Positions 49,601 to 58,888 of a stretch of 64,000 bases of DNA are shown here, in pieces. Within the stretch, counting starts at the first letter, position 1, and every line of letters begins with the position of its first letter. The notes beneath the pieces were generated by a model. The model worked only from the letters and a program-made list of their open reading frames with translations, searched no databases and was not told the origin of the DNA. The position numbers and the translations under genes are program-made. Source of the DNA: Bedellia somnulentella (taxonomy: Eukaryota > Arthropoda > Insecta > Lepidoptera > Bedelliidae); the NCBI GenBank assembly GCA_963576735.1, contig OY755174.1, positions 7,254,001-7,318,000 of the forward strand. Reading direction: 5' to 3'.

Positions 49601-51740
49601 ACTTAATAAAGTAAGTAACTCCTTTATGGGACTATCCCTGAAAATGTTCAATAAACTTCCTTCTGACATATTGGAATTGCCTGTGGCATCTTTTAAAAAG
49701 GCAATTAAAGCCATGCTTTTAAAGAAATCTTACTACAGTGTTCAAGATTTTTTAAACGACAAGGACCCAACGCGCACATGACCATGTCCGTAAAGCTATA
49801 AATCTGCCCTCGTTATTCCTAGGAATAATTGTCTGGTGAGGATTTTTCTTCTCACGTTATACATACATACATACATACATATACTCACGGCTATAAATCC
49901 CTAGAAGGGGTAGCCAGAGCTAAGGAATTACAAATTCCTCAGCCACTTTTGATTATGTGATTGGTTTTTGTGATGGACAATTTATTTTAATTATGTCAAA
50001 CTAGCGTTTGGTTTGGTCGCATAGAAAATCTTTTGTAAAGTAAAAACATGTTTATAAACTGAAATTGCACAAACCATATTTTGAAAAAATGAAAAAATGT
50101 GAATGTAAAGAGTTTCTTTGTTGCTTCTCCTCTTTACGAACACCTTCCGAAGCAACGGATTAACGATTAATTTAAAACTTTGACGTTCAAAAAATGTTAG
50201 TATTTAACTTTATTTTGAAAAATAGACTTTTTGACTTTTGACTTTTTTTTGACAAAAAGAAACTTTAGAAATCAATTGAGTACTGACGAAGAAATCGCGT
50301 TATAAAAATACAAAAAGACAGTCGAATACAATGGTAGAATAACTGTTTTCTTTACAAAATTTAAACAAAACGTAGATCCAGAATCTATTTTGCGAAATTC
50401 TTACAAGAACTTATAATATCACACATGTACCCAGATGATGTGATGTGCCGATTTGATAGATCGGAAATACTGATGCAGACAAGGTCAGCATTTTATCGCT
50501 TTCATAAACTTTCGTGTTAATTTATTTTTATAATCTTATGTTAATAAACATAGTTTCCTGTGGGGATCAAAAGATTAGTAAAAATATTCTTTGCAAGTTA
50601 AATTTTAGCGAAATATGTCTGTCTCAGATGTGCAATTGTTAAGGATCAAGTTTAGTGAAGCTAGGGAGCAACGTCCCTGCGGTTTCTATTTAGGTGCTAC
50701 CAGTTCAACGAGATGAAACCACGTGGGCAGTCACTCGTTTTACTGGATGTACTGGAATGTCTGACGACGAGTCTCAGCTTTGTCTTCTATAACGTTACCC
50801 TACATATACCACACACAAATATAGGATTTTGTGAAAACTATAAATTATCAACTCTGTACTTGATCCATGACCTTATACAAAAAAACAATGTAAGATACGA
50901 TGACTGTGACTCTTTATTATTGTATGCAGTAATAATTGAAAAGGTGAATGTAAAATTAAGTATTTAACGATGAAACCATCGAGTTTATAGGAAAATGTAT
51001 CTAGTGTAGTACTAGCGAATATTCACGCATTGTAAAATGTTGCGTATGGTGATGGAACTTGCCGTTTATAATAATGGTGGTATATGGCTTCATATTTTTT
51101 CTGATATCTATTTGTTAATAAGCTGATACAGTGTATTTTTTTCATTACTTTTTGTGCAATGCCATTAAATTCGTAAATATTTCAAAAGCATTCGTTTACT
51201 TTTGAAGAGTTAAAAATCTTATTCCATTTGAAGCATTAGATTAATAAACAATAGGGACCACAAACGTCAAATTTTTAAAATTTTGAATTTGTTTTAAATC
51301 CACCCCAAATATTTGTTTTATAAAATATAGTAAACCAATATCATCAAATCTAACAAAAAATATTTGCAATATGCTGGCATTTTTGTCCTTAACTCCTGTG
51401 AAATATTTCATTACAGTGTTTTTCTAAAAAAATATTTGGTAAGTAATTAGTTATGTTTAGACATTTATAATACTTTAAAGAAATTTTTAAGTACCCAATA
51501 TTTTGTACTATGTCCTAATCTGATTTTTATCTGGTATTTCACTTTATTCTGTTTTTAATATTAACACTGATTAAGATGGCTTTATGATACGATAACCTTT
51601 GCAAAGTTAAATTTTTCCAGAGTAATATAAATAGTTTATGAATTTTTATTTCACTATTGCGAATGTTAATGATTTAGACTAAAAACCGAGTTCTTCAGTA
51701 ACTTTCTGTGTTGCAATGTGTAACTTTGCTTACTTGACAT
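37296..51740 (-). CDS. Gyg: Glycogenin (self-glucosylating glycogen primer), long isoform, nine coding exons
   Basis: Exons in gene order: 51734-51740, 48253-48388, 48004-48178, 45963-46125, 43332-43458, 41799-41970, 40011-40949, 38728-39646, 37296-37678. They sum to 3,021 nt (1,006 aa plus stop), and every junction agrees in phase. Residues 1-260 form a GT8 glucosyltransferase that numbers identically to human GYG1: DAD at 102-104 (metal/UDP-glucose binding) and Tyr195 in AAFYSYLPA, the acceptor tyrosine. Residues 261-573 are a low-complexity tail with a His/Asn/Tyr-rich part; RRQGWE then [17 protein letters not shown] at about 604-620 is the glycogen-synthase-binding motif; about 386 further residues are Pro/Glu/Ser/Thr-rich. 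Glycogenin primes glycogen in the cytosol. Mammalian proteins end at that motif; this one does not. Exon 1 (7 nt) is the least certain. Confidence 0.95.
37679..38727 (-). other. Glycogenin intron 8
   Basis: 1.0 kb, AT-rich, no repeats or coding signals recognised. Confidence 0.7.
38728..39646 (-). CDS. Gyg: Glycogenin coding exon 8 (glycogen-synthase-binding motif, Pro/Glu/Ser-rich)
   Basis: The acceptor ATGTTACAG (AG at 39647-39648), with a TACTAAT branch-point-like sequence about 30 bases upstream in the intron, gives phase 0 and starts [10 protein letters not shown]. An ATG further upstream (39692) is intronic in this model. The motif is followed by about 260 Pro/Lys/Glu/Thr-rich residues. 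Ends in phase 1 at donor GTAAGT; reading through gives a stop after two codons. Confidence 0.88.
39647..40010 (-). other. Glycogenin intron 7
   Basis: 364 bp. It holds the upstream in-frame ATG (39692) and, beyond it, an in-frame TAA, which is why exon 8 must start at the AG near 39647. Confidence 0.75.
40011..40949 (-). CDS. Gyg: Glycogenin coding exon 7 (disordered His/Asn/Tyr-rich tail)
   Basis: 939 nt, phase 0 at both ends, 313 residues. Starts [20 protein letters not shown]; the middle is rich in His, Asn, Gln and Tyr (for example [18 protein letters not shown]), followed by [12 protein letters not shown]. Ends at EDAIDCE with donor GTAAGT. If the intron is retained the frame ends after about 39 more residues. 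Confidence 0.88.
41799..41970 (-). CDS. Gyg: Glycogenin coding exon 6 (end of catalytic domain)
   Basis: [17 protein letters not shown] to [18 protein letters not shown], the last conserved block of the GT8 domain. Donor GTAAGT. Confidence 0.92.
42424..42575 (-). mobile_element. 3' end of an RTE-type LINE
   Basis: On the minus strand [16 protein letters not shown] resembles the GRP..RW.DD.. C-terminus of LINE polymerases, followed by CCCGCAGTGGACGTCTATTG and a short TGATGATGATGATG tail. Such ATG/GAT-tailed ends are familiar in Lepidoptera from RTE elements. It is 5'-truncated. Confidence 0.6.
42625..42880 (+). repeat. Family-B repeat, full length
   Basis: CCCCATTCTACCCACGGATG, TAAGAGGCGACTAAGGGTAT, GGTTGGAGACCCATCACCAA and TTAATGGCCGTGAGTATATA in the standard order. 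Confidence 0.7.
43332..43458 (-). CDS. Gyg: Glycogenin coding exon 5 (acceptor tyrosine)
   Basis: [20 protein letters not shown] then [20 protein letters not shown]. It contains the self-glucosylated Tyr195. Donor GTGAGT. Confidence 0.93.
43535..43735 (-). repeat. SINE-A 3' half, inverted
   Basis: ACGTTCACGACGTATATCCC, GAGGTTGGCAGAGGTACTAA, TGAACATCACGTGACACTG and GGGCAGGGCTATCGCCGTTT are the complement of the SINE-A 3' half. Confidence 0.68.
45661..45837 (+). repeat. Tandem pair of family-C units
   Basis: Two neighbouring units of about 89 bp each read CGAGAGGT...TACAAAATGGCGATA, TCTCTG...ACCCCAATGG and AACTGTATAATGGCGT. Overlapping reading frames on the minus strand are by-products of the repeats. 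Confidence 0.65.
45963..46125 (-). CDS. Gyg: Glycogenin coding exon 4
   Basis: [20 protein letters not shown] to QDHGSFD plus one base. It contains the [14 protein letters not shown] signature. Acceptor GGTTCTAG, donor GTAAGT. Confidence 0.93.
46126..48003 (-). other. Glycogenin intron 3
   Basis: 1.9 kb with a SINE-A 3' half at 46631-46790; otherwise AT-rich without recognisable features. Confidence 0.7.
46631..46790 (+). repeat. SINE-A, 5'-truncated
   Basis: TTACGGCGATAGGCCTGCCC, ACGTGAGTACACTGTCC, GAACACCAGGTGACAAAG and CCAACCCCTTCGGGGATATT match the full copies closely, indicating a fairly recent insertion. Confidence 0.75.
48004..48178 (-). CDS. Gyg: Glycogenin coding exon 3 (DxD motif)
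   Basis: [20 protein letters not shown] through [10 protein letters not shown]. The donor is GTTGGT directly after CTG, weaker than usual; it is chosen because it restores [14 protein letters not shown] across the junction. Confidence 0.9.
48253..48388 (-). CDS. Gyg: Glycogenin coding exon 2
   Basis: Encodes the first Rossmann-like strand and helix, [20 protein letters not shown] to ITPAVTESM. Acceptor TTTACAG, donor GTAATA. It lies 3.3 kb from exon 1. Confidence 0.9.
49460..49781 (+). mobile_element. Jockey-like LINE, 3' end of the reverse-transcriptase ORF
   Basis: [20 protein letters not shown], then [37 protein letters not shown] and [17 protein letters not shown] are the typical C-terminal signatures of Jockey/CR1-type polymerases (NTRNK..L..P, YN.LP, YY...DFL.D). 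The frame is open to a stop at 49779-49781, but the rest of the element is missing. Confidence 0.75.
49860..49955 (-). repeat. Family-B repeat, tail and first block only
   Basis: A CATA run followed by ACTCACGGCTATAAATCCCT, GGGGTAGCCAGAGCTAAGG and CCTCAGCCACTTTTG. Confidence 0.65.
51734..51740 (-). CDS. Gyg: Glycogenin coding exon 1 (start codon)
   Basis: Only ATGTCAA, followed by donor GTAAGC (51728-51733). Joined to exon 2 it gives [20 protein letters not shown], matching glycogenin N-termini in length and sequence. The choice rests on phase and similarity. Confidence 0.7.
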
Positions 51741-52513
51741 TCTTGGGCCGGTTATCTTCACGTAAATGACAGGATCAGCTTTAAACAGCTGCTATCACTC
51801 GACCCTCACGCGCTCTGCGCGTTTCACTACCGTGTTCACAAAGCGTGCGCGACCGACCGAAAACTCGAGCGAGAACCCCTCTGTTTGTCACCGGTTGGCT
51901 GATACGACGCGACGTTAGCGGGGATACGAGCGGGCGGAGCGGCGCGCGGCGACGACACCGACAGCAGTGGAGGCACACAAACACAGCAGTTGGCGTGTTA
52001 TACATATTTGAATTCACACACACATGAGAATCTTCCAACTACTGAGTAAAATTACAAGAGGAATAATTTTGTAACTACAGAAGTAGTTTTTCATTCTAAT
52101 TTAAATATAATTTTAACAAATGAAAATATAATATTATTTCTTGTGGTATTGCAAAGTAGAAGAATTTTACAATATGTTGGCAACACCAAGCATCAGCTGT
52201 TAAGAAAGATCAATAGATGTCGGTGGGTGTCGCTTTATTTTCGATGCCATATATAGAATAACGGTATCCGTAGTAAGTAAAGTCACACAATGCGCTAGTT
52301 TACCTCATGGTGTACGCGGTATTCTTTGATGTACAAATTCGTGAGTAAAGTCGGGTCGATGAACGATTTTATTCCCTACAAGATATGATGTTTATTCGGG
52401 ACAATCACGGGAATATATTAATATTCATAATTAAAAAAGCATCAAGACATTTGAAATGTTAATCGTTAGCGTATTTCAGTTAAATTTTTTGGTGATTCAG
52501 TGATTAAGATATT
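51741..52513. promoter_or_regulatory. Divergent promoter region between glycogenin and the small two-exon gene
   Basis: The two genes start 773 bp apart on opposite strands. A GC- and CpG-rich patch at about 51780-51970 lies on the glycogenin side. I see no clear TATA box, and no start sites can be fixed. The 5' UTRs must lie here. The ORFs in the CpG patch have no family similarity. Confidence 0.5.
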
Positions 52514-53849
52514 ATGGCTAATTCACCAACTAGTTTAGAGACGCAAATAGACAGTTTCTTAGAGCAGTTTAAGAGAAGTGCTTCAAGGGCTATGGAAGAA
52601 CGAATTGATTGGTCAGAAGGATTGGCACCTGCTGTTATTAAATCAAGGAGCACCTGTTCTTCCTTTGAATTAGCTGCAGGTAAGATTTAGAGTAAATGGA
52701 ATGTAAAAATTGACCAAACAAAACATATTTGTTTAAGAACCTGCATAATATAAGGAAATAGTTAAAAAAAAATACACAATAATAAAATAAAAAAAACCTT
52801 AAGCTAAAAGAATTGCTAGCGAAGCTCTAATGTGCCCTAACCTTAGTAATAATAATAATGTAAAAGATTATAACTACTGTATCTTTAATGAAAGATTCTT
52901 TTATTTAAACCGATCAACATCGTAATTTCAAATTGATTAAGTACCAACAATTTTATTAAAAAGAAATTAAATAAAAAAAACCAGCGGCAAATTTTTATAA
53001 ACTATTGTTAAAAAAACTAGGTATTAAAAACACTCAATCTCATCGAGATGGCATGAACTTGGTAATGAAATGAATTGTTTATAAAATTATTGATATATAA
53101 ATTAAAGTTAGGAAATATGACTATAAAAAAAGGTTATCATATATTAGCAGTATATTGTATAAATATCAAGAATTATTACGCAAATTACATTTACGGACGT
53201 AACAAAACGCCTTCAATTTTGTTTGTAAGCGCATTTATTTTATGTATTCGGATTATTTCCTAAACTTGCGGGAAGCCAGATTATCCACAGGATCATTATA
53301 AGAAATTATTTTATATTGGTAATAATAGAGCATCACGCTGTTATTCTTAAAGTTGAAAATAATTAAATTTAATAATTATTTTAATGTTGTGCTTAATAAA
53401 TAGGTTTTGGCTTTAAATATATAATTTTGCTTGAGTTGTGAAAACTATTGATGATTTATTGTATCGTACAATTGCGTTAATTTTGGTTATATCATGCATG
53501 ATATAACTAAATTAATGGTAACTAAAATAATATTAATATTATTATTTAGTTTGGAAGGAAAATAAAAATATGATACTTTGAATAAATCATAAATATAAAT
53601 TAGCTGTTCTGGCTTTGTTAGGGTTTCATCAGTCAAAGGGCATTGTAAAACATTATCGTTTTATATTTATGCAAACCACAGATCTGTATTTGAATAGATA
53701 ACGCAAGTGTCATTTCTTGTATAGAAAACAAGCGTGCCATTATTTTTCCACCTACTGTGACTTCACATGAGCAATTTAGTGATGGGAACTCCCCGTCAGC
53801 GCGTAATCGATTCAACCGATTATATTCGAGTGCATCGACAGACGAATGA
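52514..53849 (+). CDS. Small two-exon gene, 105-aa protein of unknown function
   Basis: Exon 1 52514-52679 (ATG, 55 codons plus one base, donor GTAAGA); exon 2 53698-53849 (acceptor TTTGAATAG, ending at TGA 53847-53849). Phases fit: 166 + 152 = 318 nt. The protein begins MANSPTSLETQIDSFLEQFK, continues RSASRAMEERIDWSEGLAP, and in exon 2 reads ENKRAIIFPPTVTSHEQF and SARNRFNRLYSSASTDE. It is hydrophilic, has no signal peptide or membrane helix, and is Ser-rich with a basic SARNRFNR stretch. Exon 2 codes through low-AT sequence amid AT-rich flanks, supporting it. I do not recognise the family. It is divergent from glycogenin and may share its promoter. Confidence 0.6.
52680..53697 (+). other. 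Intron of the small two-exon gene
   Basis: 1.0 kb of very AT-rich sequence between GTAAGA and GAATAG. No other features recognised. Confidence 0.5.
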
Positions 53850-54294
53850 TAAATTGACATAAGAATGATAAATCTAGAATTATACCTGTTTTTTAATAAC
53901 GCTATTTTCTCAATTTCTCATTTTTATTCTGAGCAACTCTTCCTACATTATTTTCCTCCACCACTCCATCTTCTCGGAGAACAACGATCTAAATCAGTGA
54001 ATTAATGAGTCAGTTAGTCAGTGAGTAGTTCAGTAGCCTTTATTATTATAATAACTTGTCCTTATTTTTGGTAGGTATATTTGATAACCTACCTAGTTAA
54101 CTAGTTTTAATAATTTGTTCTCGGAAAGTTACGAAATGATTTAAAAAAACCCCGAGAAGAAATTTTATCTACAAAAAGGAAAGCCAGTAGAAGGCGCTAT
54201 GACCAAATATAATTTAACCCAGAACTAATTCGGATTTGAAAAAAAAAACAAATAAAATAACTTGTAGAGAAGGAAAAATAATCAAGTATTTTTT

Positions 54295-54615
54295 TTTCGT
54301 TGTCTGTTTTTCTCCAGGCTGTATCTCATAAACAGTGATAACTAGAAAGCTGAAATTTTCACAAATGACGTATTTCTGTTGCCGCTATAACAACAAATAC
54401 AAGTAAAAAAAGGATTTTAAGGGGGGCCCCTTACAATAAACGTGTTTTTGTCCGTAATTGTATGCTCAATATTAAAACGTTAATAAGTAGATACTTAAAA
54501 TTTTCTGAGTATATTTACTTGTATATCACCTTTCAAAATAAATAATTAAATAACAGTAAAGTAAATATCAAAGGGGGTATTTTCTATTATAGATGATAGT
54601 ACGGAACTCTTCGTT
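54295..54615 (+). repeat. LINE 3'-UTR-like fragment
   Basis: CAGGCTGTATCTCATAAACA, AGCTGAAATTTTCACAAATG and TTTCTGTTGCCGCTATAACA followed by AGTACGGAACTCTTCG resemble a widespread insect RTE-type 3' end (from memory). It directly abuts the Copia fragment. Confidence 0.45.
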
Positions 54616-54895
54616 TGTTCAATATTGGAAATAAAAAAAAAACAAAGTAGTGTAACAAACTCTTCAACATTTGCTGAATATGTAGAATTATCAGAAGCAG
54701 TAACAGAATTAAATTTTCTCATTAATGTAATGAATGATGTCTTTACTAAGGTTTGTAAACCAGTTAAAATCTATGAAGATAATTCAGCAGCTGTAGCTAT
54801 TTCTAAGTATGGAAACTTTACAAAGAATTCTAAGCCCATTGAAGTTCACTATCATTTTGTTAATTAAAATGTTTAGCAGGGAAGTATACAAAATA

Positions 54896-55270
54896 CCGTG
54901 ATAGCCCAGTGGGTAGAACACTCGGTTATCGTGCAAACGACTAGTGTTCAAATCCTGGGTCGGGCCTACACCAATTTGTCTTTTCTAAAGACATATGTGT
55001 GGTTAATTTATCATGGTTGTTAACGGTGAGGGAAAACATCGTGAGGAAACCCACATGGCTGAGTTGTACTTAGTCATGTGACAGTGTATTCGTACAAAAC
55101 AGCGATAGGCCTGCCCCCTATCACGTGAGTACACTGTCCGGTCCATGCAAAACGTGGGTACTCTGAACACCAGGTGACAAAGTCACGTGATGTTCAGAAG
55201 TATTAGTACCTCTGCCAACCCCTTCGGGGATATTCGGCGTGAACGTTTATGTTATGTTATGTTATGTTAT
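54896..55270 (+). mobile_element. SINE-A, full-length copy inside the Copia remnant
   Basis: Head CCGTGATAGCCCAGTGGG, full body, TTATG tail. The exact 12-bp duplication GTATACAAAATA lies at 54884-54895 and 55271-55282. Excision restores the Copia coding trace, so it is the younger insertion. Confidence 0.9.
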
Positions 55271-55436
55271 GTATACAAAATAGAGTCAGAAAATAAAATT
55301 GCAGATATATTTACAAAAACCTGTGGGAAATTTTAAATTCACTAACTTAAAAATGCTACATTTAAAGGAGTATAGTTCCCTAATTGATTATAATTACTGT
55401 AGTTCTTAAGAAGCTTTGAACTTATGTAAGGAGGCG

Positions 55437-55620
55437 TGTTCGTGTATGTATGTACATTTATATTGGCAACACTGAGTGAAGGAAGGAAGTAAATAAAGGC
55501 TGACACGTACCACACGTTAAGAAATGTAGCTTAGAGAAAAACTTGTAACTAAAATTAAACTGTTCTTTTATTAAATAAAAACAAAGTTAAAACAAGAGTA
55601 TTCCAATTAATTATTTAACA
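55437..55620 (+). repeat. Copia 3' LTR
   Basis: 184 bp with TGTT...AACA ends, beginning just after the purine tract. It contains AATAAAGG, which could serve as its poly(A) signal. The partner 5' LTR is not in the window. Confidence 0.65.
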
Positions 55621-56329
55621 AAAACTTTGTAGTAATAAAAATTTTTAAATACATGGAACATCCATCGCGAATATTATCATTTCTCTGTTCCCAAAATCGA
55701 TTAGAATTAGAATCGAACACAACTATCTGTGTAGGTACAACACGTTTTGCTTAAAATGACAGAAATATGACAATAGCTACCGTACCATGTAGCTGATTGA
55801 CAGGTGAAAATATCGTTCATTTTGATGTTCATTGCGTGTTTTAATAGACAAGCCAGCTAGATAGCTTTGTAACTAAAAGCGGCAATGTATTATAAATTAA
55901 GCGATACACACTCGTTTAAAAGTTTTTCAGTGTAAACCACAACGAACACGAAATAATTGATTTTGCAATAAAAACCGCATTATCTAATAATAAAGTGACC
56001 AACCGATGAAAGGAAATCTTTCTATTAATTAGTCCCACTTTATTTAGATAGTTTTTGCAACTCAATACGGCACAATTAGGCATTTTTTATATTTAGCTTG
56101 ACATCTGTCACCGAGAACGTTCGAGCACGGACTCAATCAAATGGCGATAAACTAAGATAATTTTACTCAGTTTTTACACGCGAAGTACATGCACTTGCGG
56201 CATCTATTCAAATACATGTCTGTGATGCAAACGTTGCATTTATGCATAATTTAACGTCATAGCATGTCTGGGTACAACATTTGTGATCTTTCTTTGTTGC
56301 AAATACTTTCTGAAGTTATCATGTCAATA

Positions 56330-56480
56330 ATTTATCATGGCATGTAACATTGAAAGAAGTCATTGTGAGGAAGTTTTCATGGCTAAGTTGTGATTCGTCA
56401 TGTAACCGTGTATTACTAGGAAAATGGTCATAGGCCTACCTCTATCAAGTGAGTGCACGAACCAAGTAAAAGCAATAAAA
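56330..56480 (+). repeat. SINE-A, degenerate fragment
   Basis: TTATCATGGCATGTAACATT, GTGAGGAAGTTTTCATGGCT and CATAGGCCTACCTCTATCAA are recognisable with many substitutions. Confidence 0.5.
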
Positions 56481-56564
56481 AAACATTGAAGCTCACGTGA
56501 AACCAGGCAACACGACATTAAATATGTGTCGCAAAAAAATTACAGAAAATATTGTATTGATATT

Positions 56565-56790
56565 TAATAGATTTCTTCCGGTGGGCGTACGTAAGAGGCG
56601 ACTAACGGTATTGGGGATTTTAAGGGATTTTTGGGCGATGCGGTTGGAGACCCATCACCAACAAACTTTATACAATCTTCTCCCTACTAAACTTTCCAAA
56701 ATTGGCTAAGGAATTTTTATTCCTTAGCTCTGGCTACCCCATCTAGGGATTTATAGCCTTGAGTGTATTTATGTATGTATGTAAGTTAAT
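56565..56790 (+). repeat. Family-B repeat, full length
   Basis: TTCTTCCGGTGGGCGTACGT, AAGAGGCGACTAACGGTATT, GGTTGGAGACCCATCACCAA and GGATTTATAGCCTTGAGTGT, then a TATG tail. The ORF starting at 56497 is an artefact of it. Confidence 0.72.
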
Positions 56791-56861
56791 AGATACTGTT
56801 TAATTCTCAATAAATAACACACTCGCTTGTATGAGAAGATTAACAGATGTAAGCAAAGCTA

Positions 56862-56960
56862 GAGAGGTTTGTCAGGAACAAAGTGGCCATCGATAGTGTC
56901 TGCCTAGCAAAGAAGAAAATTATATCATGCATATACCTACGTATCTAATGAATGTAAAAA
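56862..56960 (+). repeat. Family-C repeat, degenerate
   Basis: AGAGAGGTTTGTCAGGAACA, AAGTGGCCATCGATAGTGTC and TGCCTAG match the family before it decays. Confidence 0.45.
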
Positions 56961-57134
56961 TCATCGGAAGAATATTGGTTACAATATGTTTATTTAACTT
57001 TCACTAATAAATTTTTGAATAGATGTTTATAGTTTTTTATTATGGATATTTGAACTCACATTCATGGAAACTAATGGCGTTAGTTATTTTTTATATAATA
57101 ATTACTTAACTCGTAACTTAAAGCAAATGCGGGA

Positions 57135-57384
57135 AGGGAAATATCATAACAATAAGCGAGGGCGCATACGAGCAACTTTTGTTTCCGCAACTATTTTGTC
57201 TCTTTCATCAAGTCTATGGGTTAGTATTAGTATAGTATTATATTATCTGTGGTTAGTATGAAGGTGCGCACACGTAGCGACGCGACTTCCAGGAGATCTT
57301 CATACTAAAAAACAAAGAGACAAAATAGTTGCGTAAACAAAAGTTGCTCGTGTGCACCCTCGCTTATTGTTATGATATTTCCCT
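57135..57384. mobile_element. 250-bp inverted-repeat element (MITE)
   Basis: Terminal inverted repeats of about 70 bp run AGGGAAATATCATAACAATA, AGCGAGGGCGCATACGAGCA, ACTTTTGTTTCCGCAACTAT and TTTGTCTC, with only a few mismatches to the complement of the right arm. No target duplication is obvious. A 65-codon ORF across the left arm is a by-product. Confidence 0.75.
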
Positions 57385-57659
57385 CTAAATCTTTTCAATT
57401 TAGTGGCCATGTCTGCATTTTTGCGAAATTATTAGTATGTAGATTTTTAAGAAATTTTATTAAAAATGTCCTTACATATTGTTTGAAACAACTTTTCACT
57501 AATTCGCATTTATATAAAACCTCACCCTTGCTAATGTTTTCTCTGATACTTCTAAGGCTCGAGTAGTTAAATCCAATTACGATCTTGTCATGCAAGCGGT
57601 CTATTTTATGTCATCTTTGTACTGAGTTATATAAAATATAAAAGAAATATTATACAAAC

Positions 57660-57770
57660 AAACGTGATAGCTCAGTGGGTAGAACAACGCCTAGCATGCC
57701 GACAGTCGTGGGTTCCAATCCTGGGGTGGGCATACTCTAATATCAGTAACTTTGAAATGATTTCATCACT
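57660..57770 (+). repeat. SINE-A-like tRNA head
   Basis: ACGTGATAGCTCAGTGGGTA and GTGGGTTCCAATCCTGGGGT form good A and B boxes 37 bases apart. Only the head and a few following bases are kept. Confidence 0.55.
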
Positions 57771-57784
57771 CTAACTCATAAACA

Positions 57785-58200
57785 ACCGTGATAGTTCAAT
57801 GGATAATAATTATTATAATTAAATGTAAATTATAATTTAAATGTAATAAAATAATGGACTACGGACTGTAATGGTAATGGTGGACTAGACAGGCGTCGGT
57901 TTGATTCCCAAGTCGTGCCTACACCAATGTGTCTTTTCTTAAGTCATATGTGTGTTTAATTTATCATGTTTTTTTAACGTTGAGGGAAAACATCGTGAGG
58001 AAACCAACATGGCTAAGTTGTACTTAATCATGAGACAATGTATTCATACAAAACGGCGATAAATCTGCCCCCTATAACGTGAGAACACAATCCAAGTAAA
58101 TTGTGGGTACTCTGAACGACAGGTGACAATGTCACGTGATGTTCAGAAGTATTAGTACCACTGCCAACCCCTTCGGGAATATTCGGCGCAGATGTTTTGA
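57785..58200 (+). repeat. SINE-A, nearly full length, head disrupted
   Basis: AACCGTGATAGTTCAATGGA is followed by about 80 bases of AT-rich insertion before CGGTTTGATTCCCAAGTCGT; the rest follows SINE-A down to CCAACCCCTTCGGGAATATT. Confidence 0.65.
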
Positions 58201-58522
58201 GTTTTAAGAAAATTTAAAAGTACGACATCACTAGCGAAAAATGGTGACATACGGTATTGCTGTCTTGAATCTTATAAATATTGTGTGTTATTGTTTGTTA
58301 AAATCTTATTAAACAAACCTAACATGCGTCTGAAAAAATTAGACCACAACTTTCGGTCTGTACCTCAGGTCTAGAATTTCAGACCGTAATTCTCAAATAA
58401 ATTGTATACTATTAATATCAAACTACATGCAGTTTATTAATCACGACACAGAACGGAGACCACGATAACAATTTATTAAAAACTTAAAAAATTTTTTGCT
58501 ATATCAAAAAAGTCTTTAAAAT

Positions 58523-58888
58523 TTAGCGACATGATAGTCCAGTGGGTAGAATACCCGCCCGAAAAACAGAAGGGCGTGAGTTCCAATCCTGGGACGGGCC
58601 TACACCAATTTGTCTTTTCTAAAGTCATATGTGTGGTTAATTTATCATGGTTGCTAACGGTGAGGGAAAACATCGTGAGGAAACCCACATGGCTGAGTTG
58701 TACTTAGTCATGTGACAGTGTATTCGTACAAAACGGCGATAGGCCTGCCCCCTATCACGTGAGTACACTGTCTAAGCAAAACGTGGGTACCTTCTCTGGA
58801 AACTAGATGGCGCTTGCCAAGTGAGTTCAGGAGTATTGGTACCTCTGCCAACCCCTTCGGGGTTAAACGGCGTGAACGTTTATGTTAT
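58523..58888 (+). mobile_element. SINE-A, full-length copy with target duplication
   Basis: Head ATGATAGTCCAGTGGGTAG, body, short TTATG tail, flanked by the exact 11-bp duplication GTCTTTAAAAT (58512-58522, 58889-58899). It differs from the other copies near 58790-58830, where CTCTGGAAACTAGATGGCGC replaces the usual stretch. Confidence 0.85.

Larger units (their letters stand above)
48389..51733 (-). other. Glycogenin intron 1
   Basis: 3.3 kb. It contains a Jockey-type LINE 3' coding end (49460-49781) and a family-B tail next to it. The rest, including an 84-codon ORF near 50713, shows no family similarity that I recognise. Confidence 0.65.
54620..55620 (+). mobile_element. Ty1/Copia retrotransposon 3' end: RNase H remnant and 3' LTR, split by a SINE
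   Basis: The frame reads SSVTNSSTFAEYVELSEAVT, then VKIYEDNSAAVAISKYGN and KPIEVHYHFVN, the C-terminal RNase H signature of Copia elements (A.Y.AL.EA..E, DN..A). After the SINE at 54896-55270 the coding trace resumes as ESENKIADIFTK and NLKMLHLKEYS. A purine tract AAGGAGGCG precedes a 184-bp LTR. Frame defects and stops show it is dead. The 5' part of the element is missing. Confidence 0.82.
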
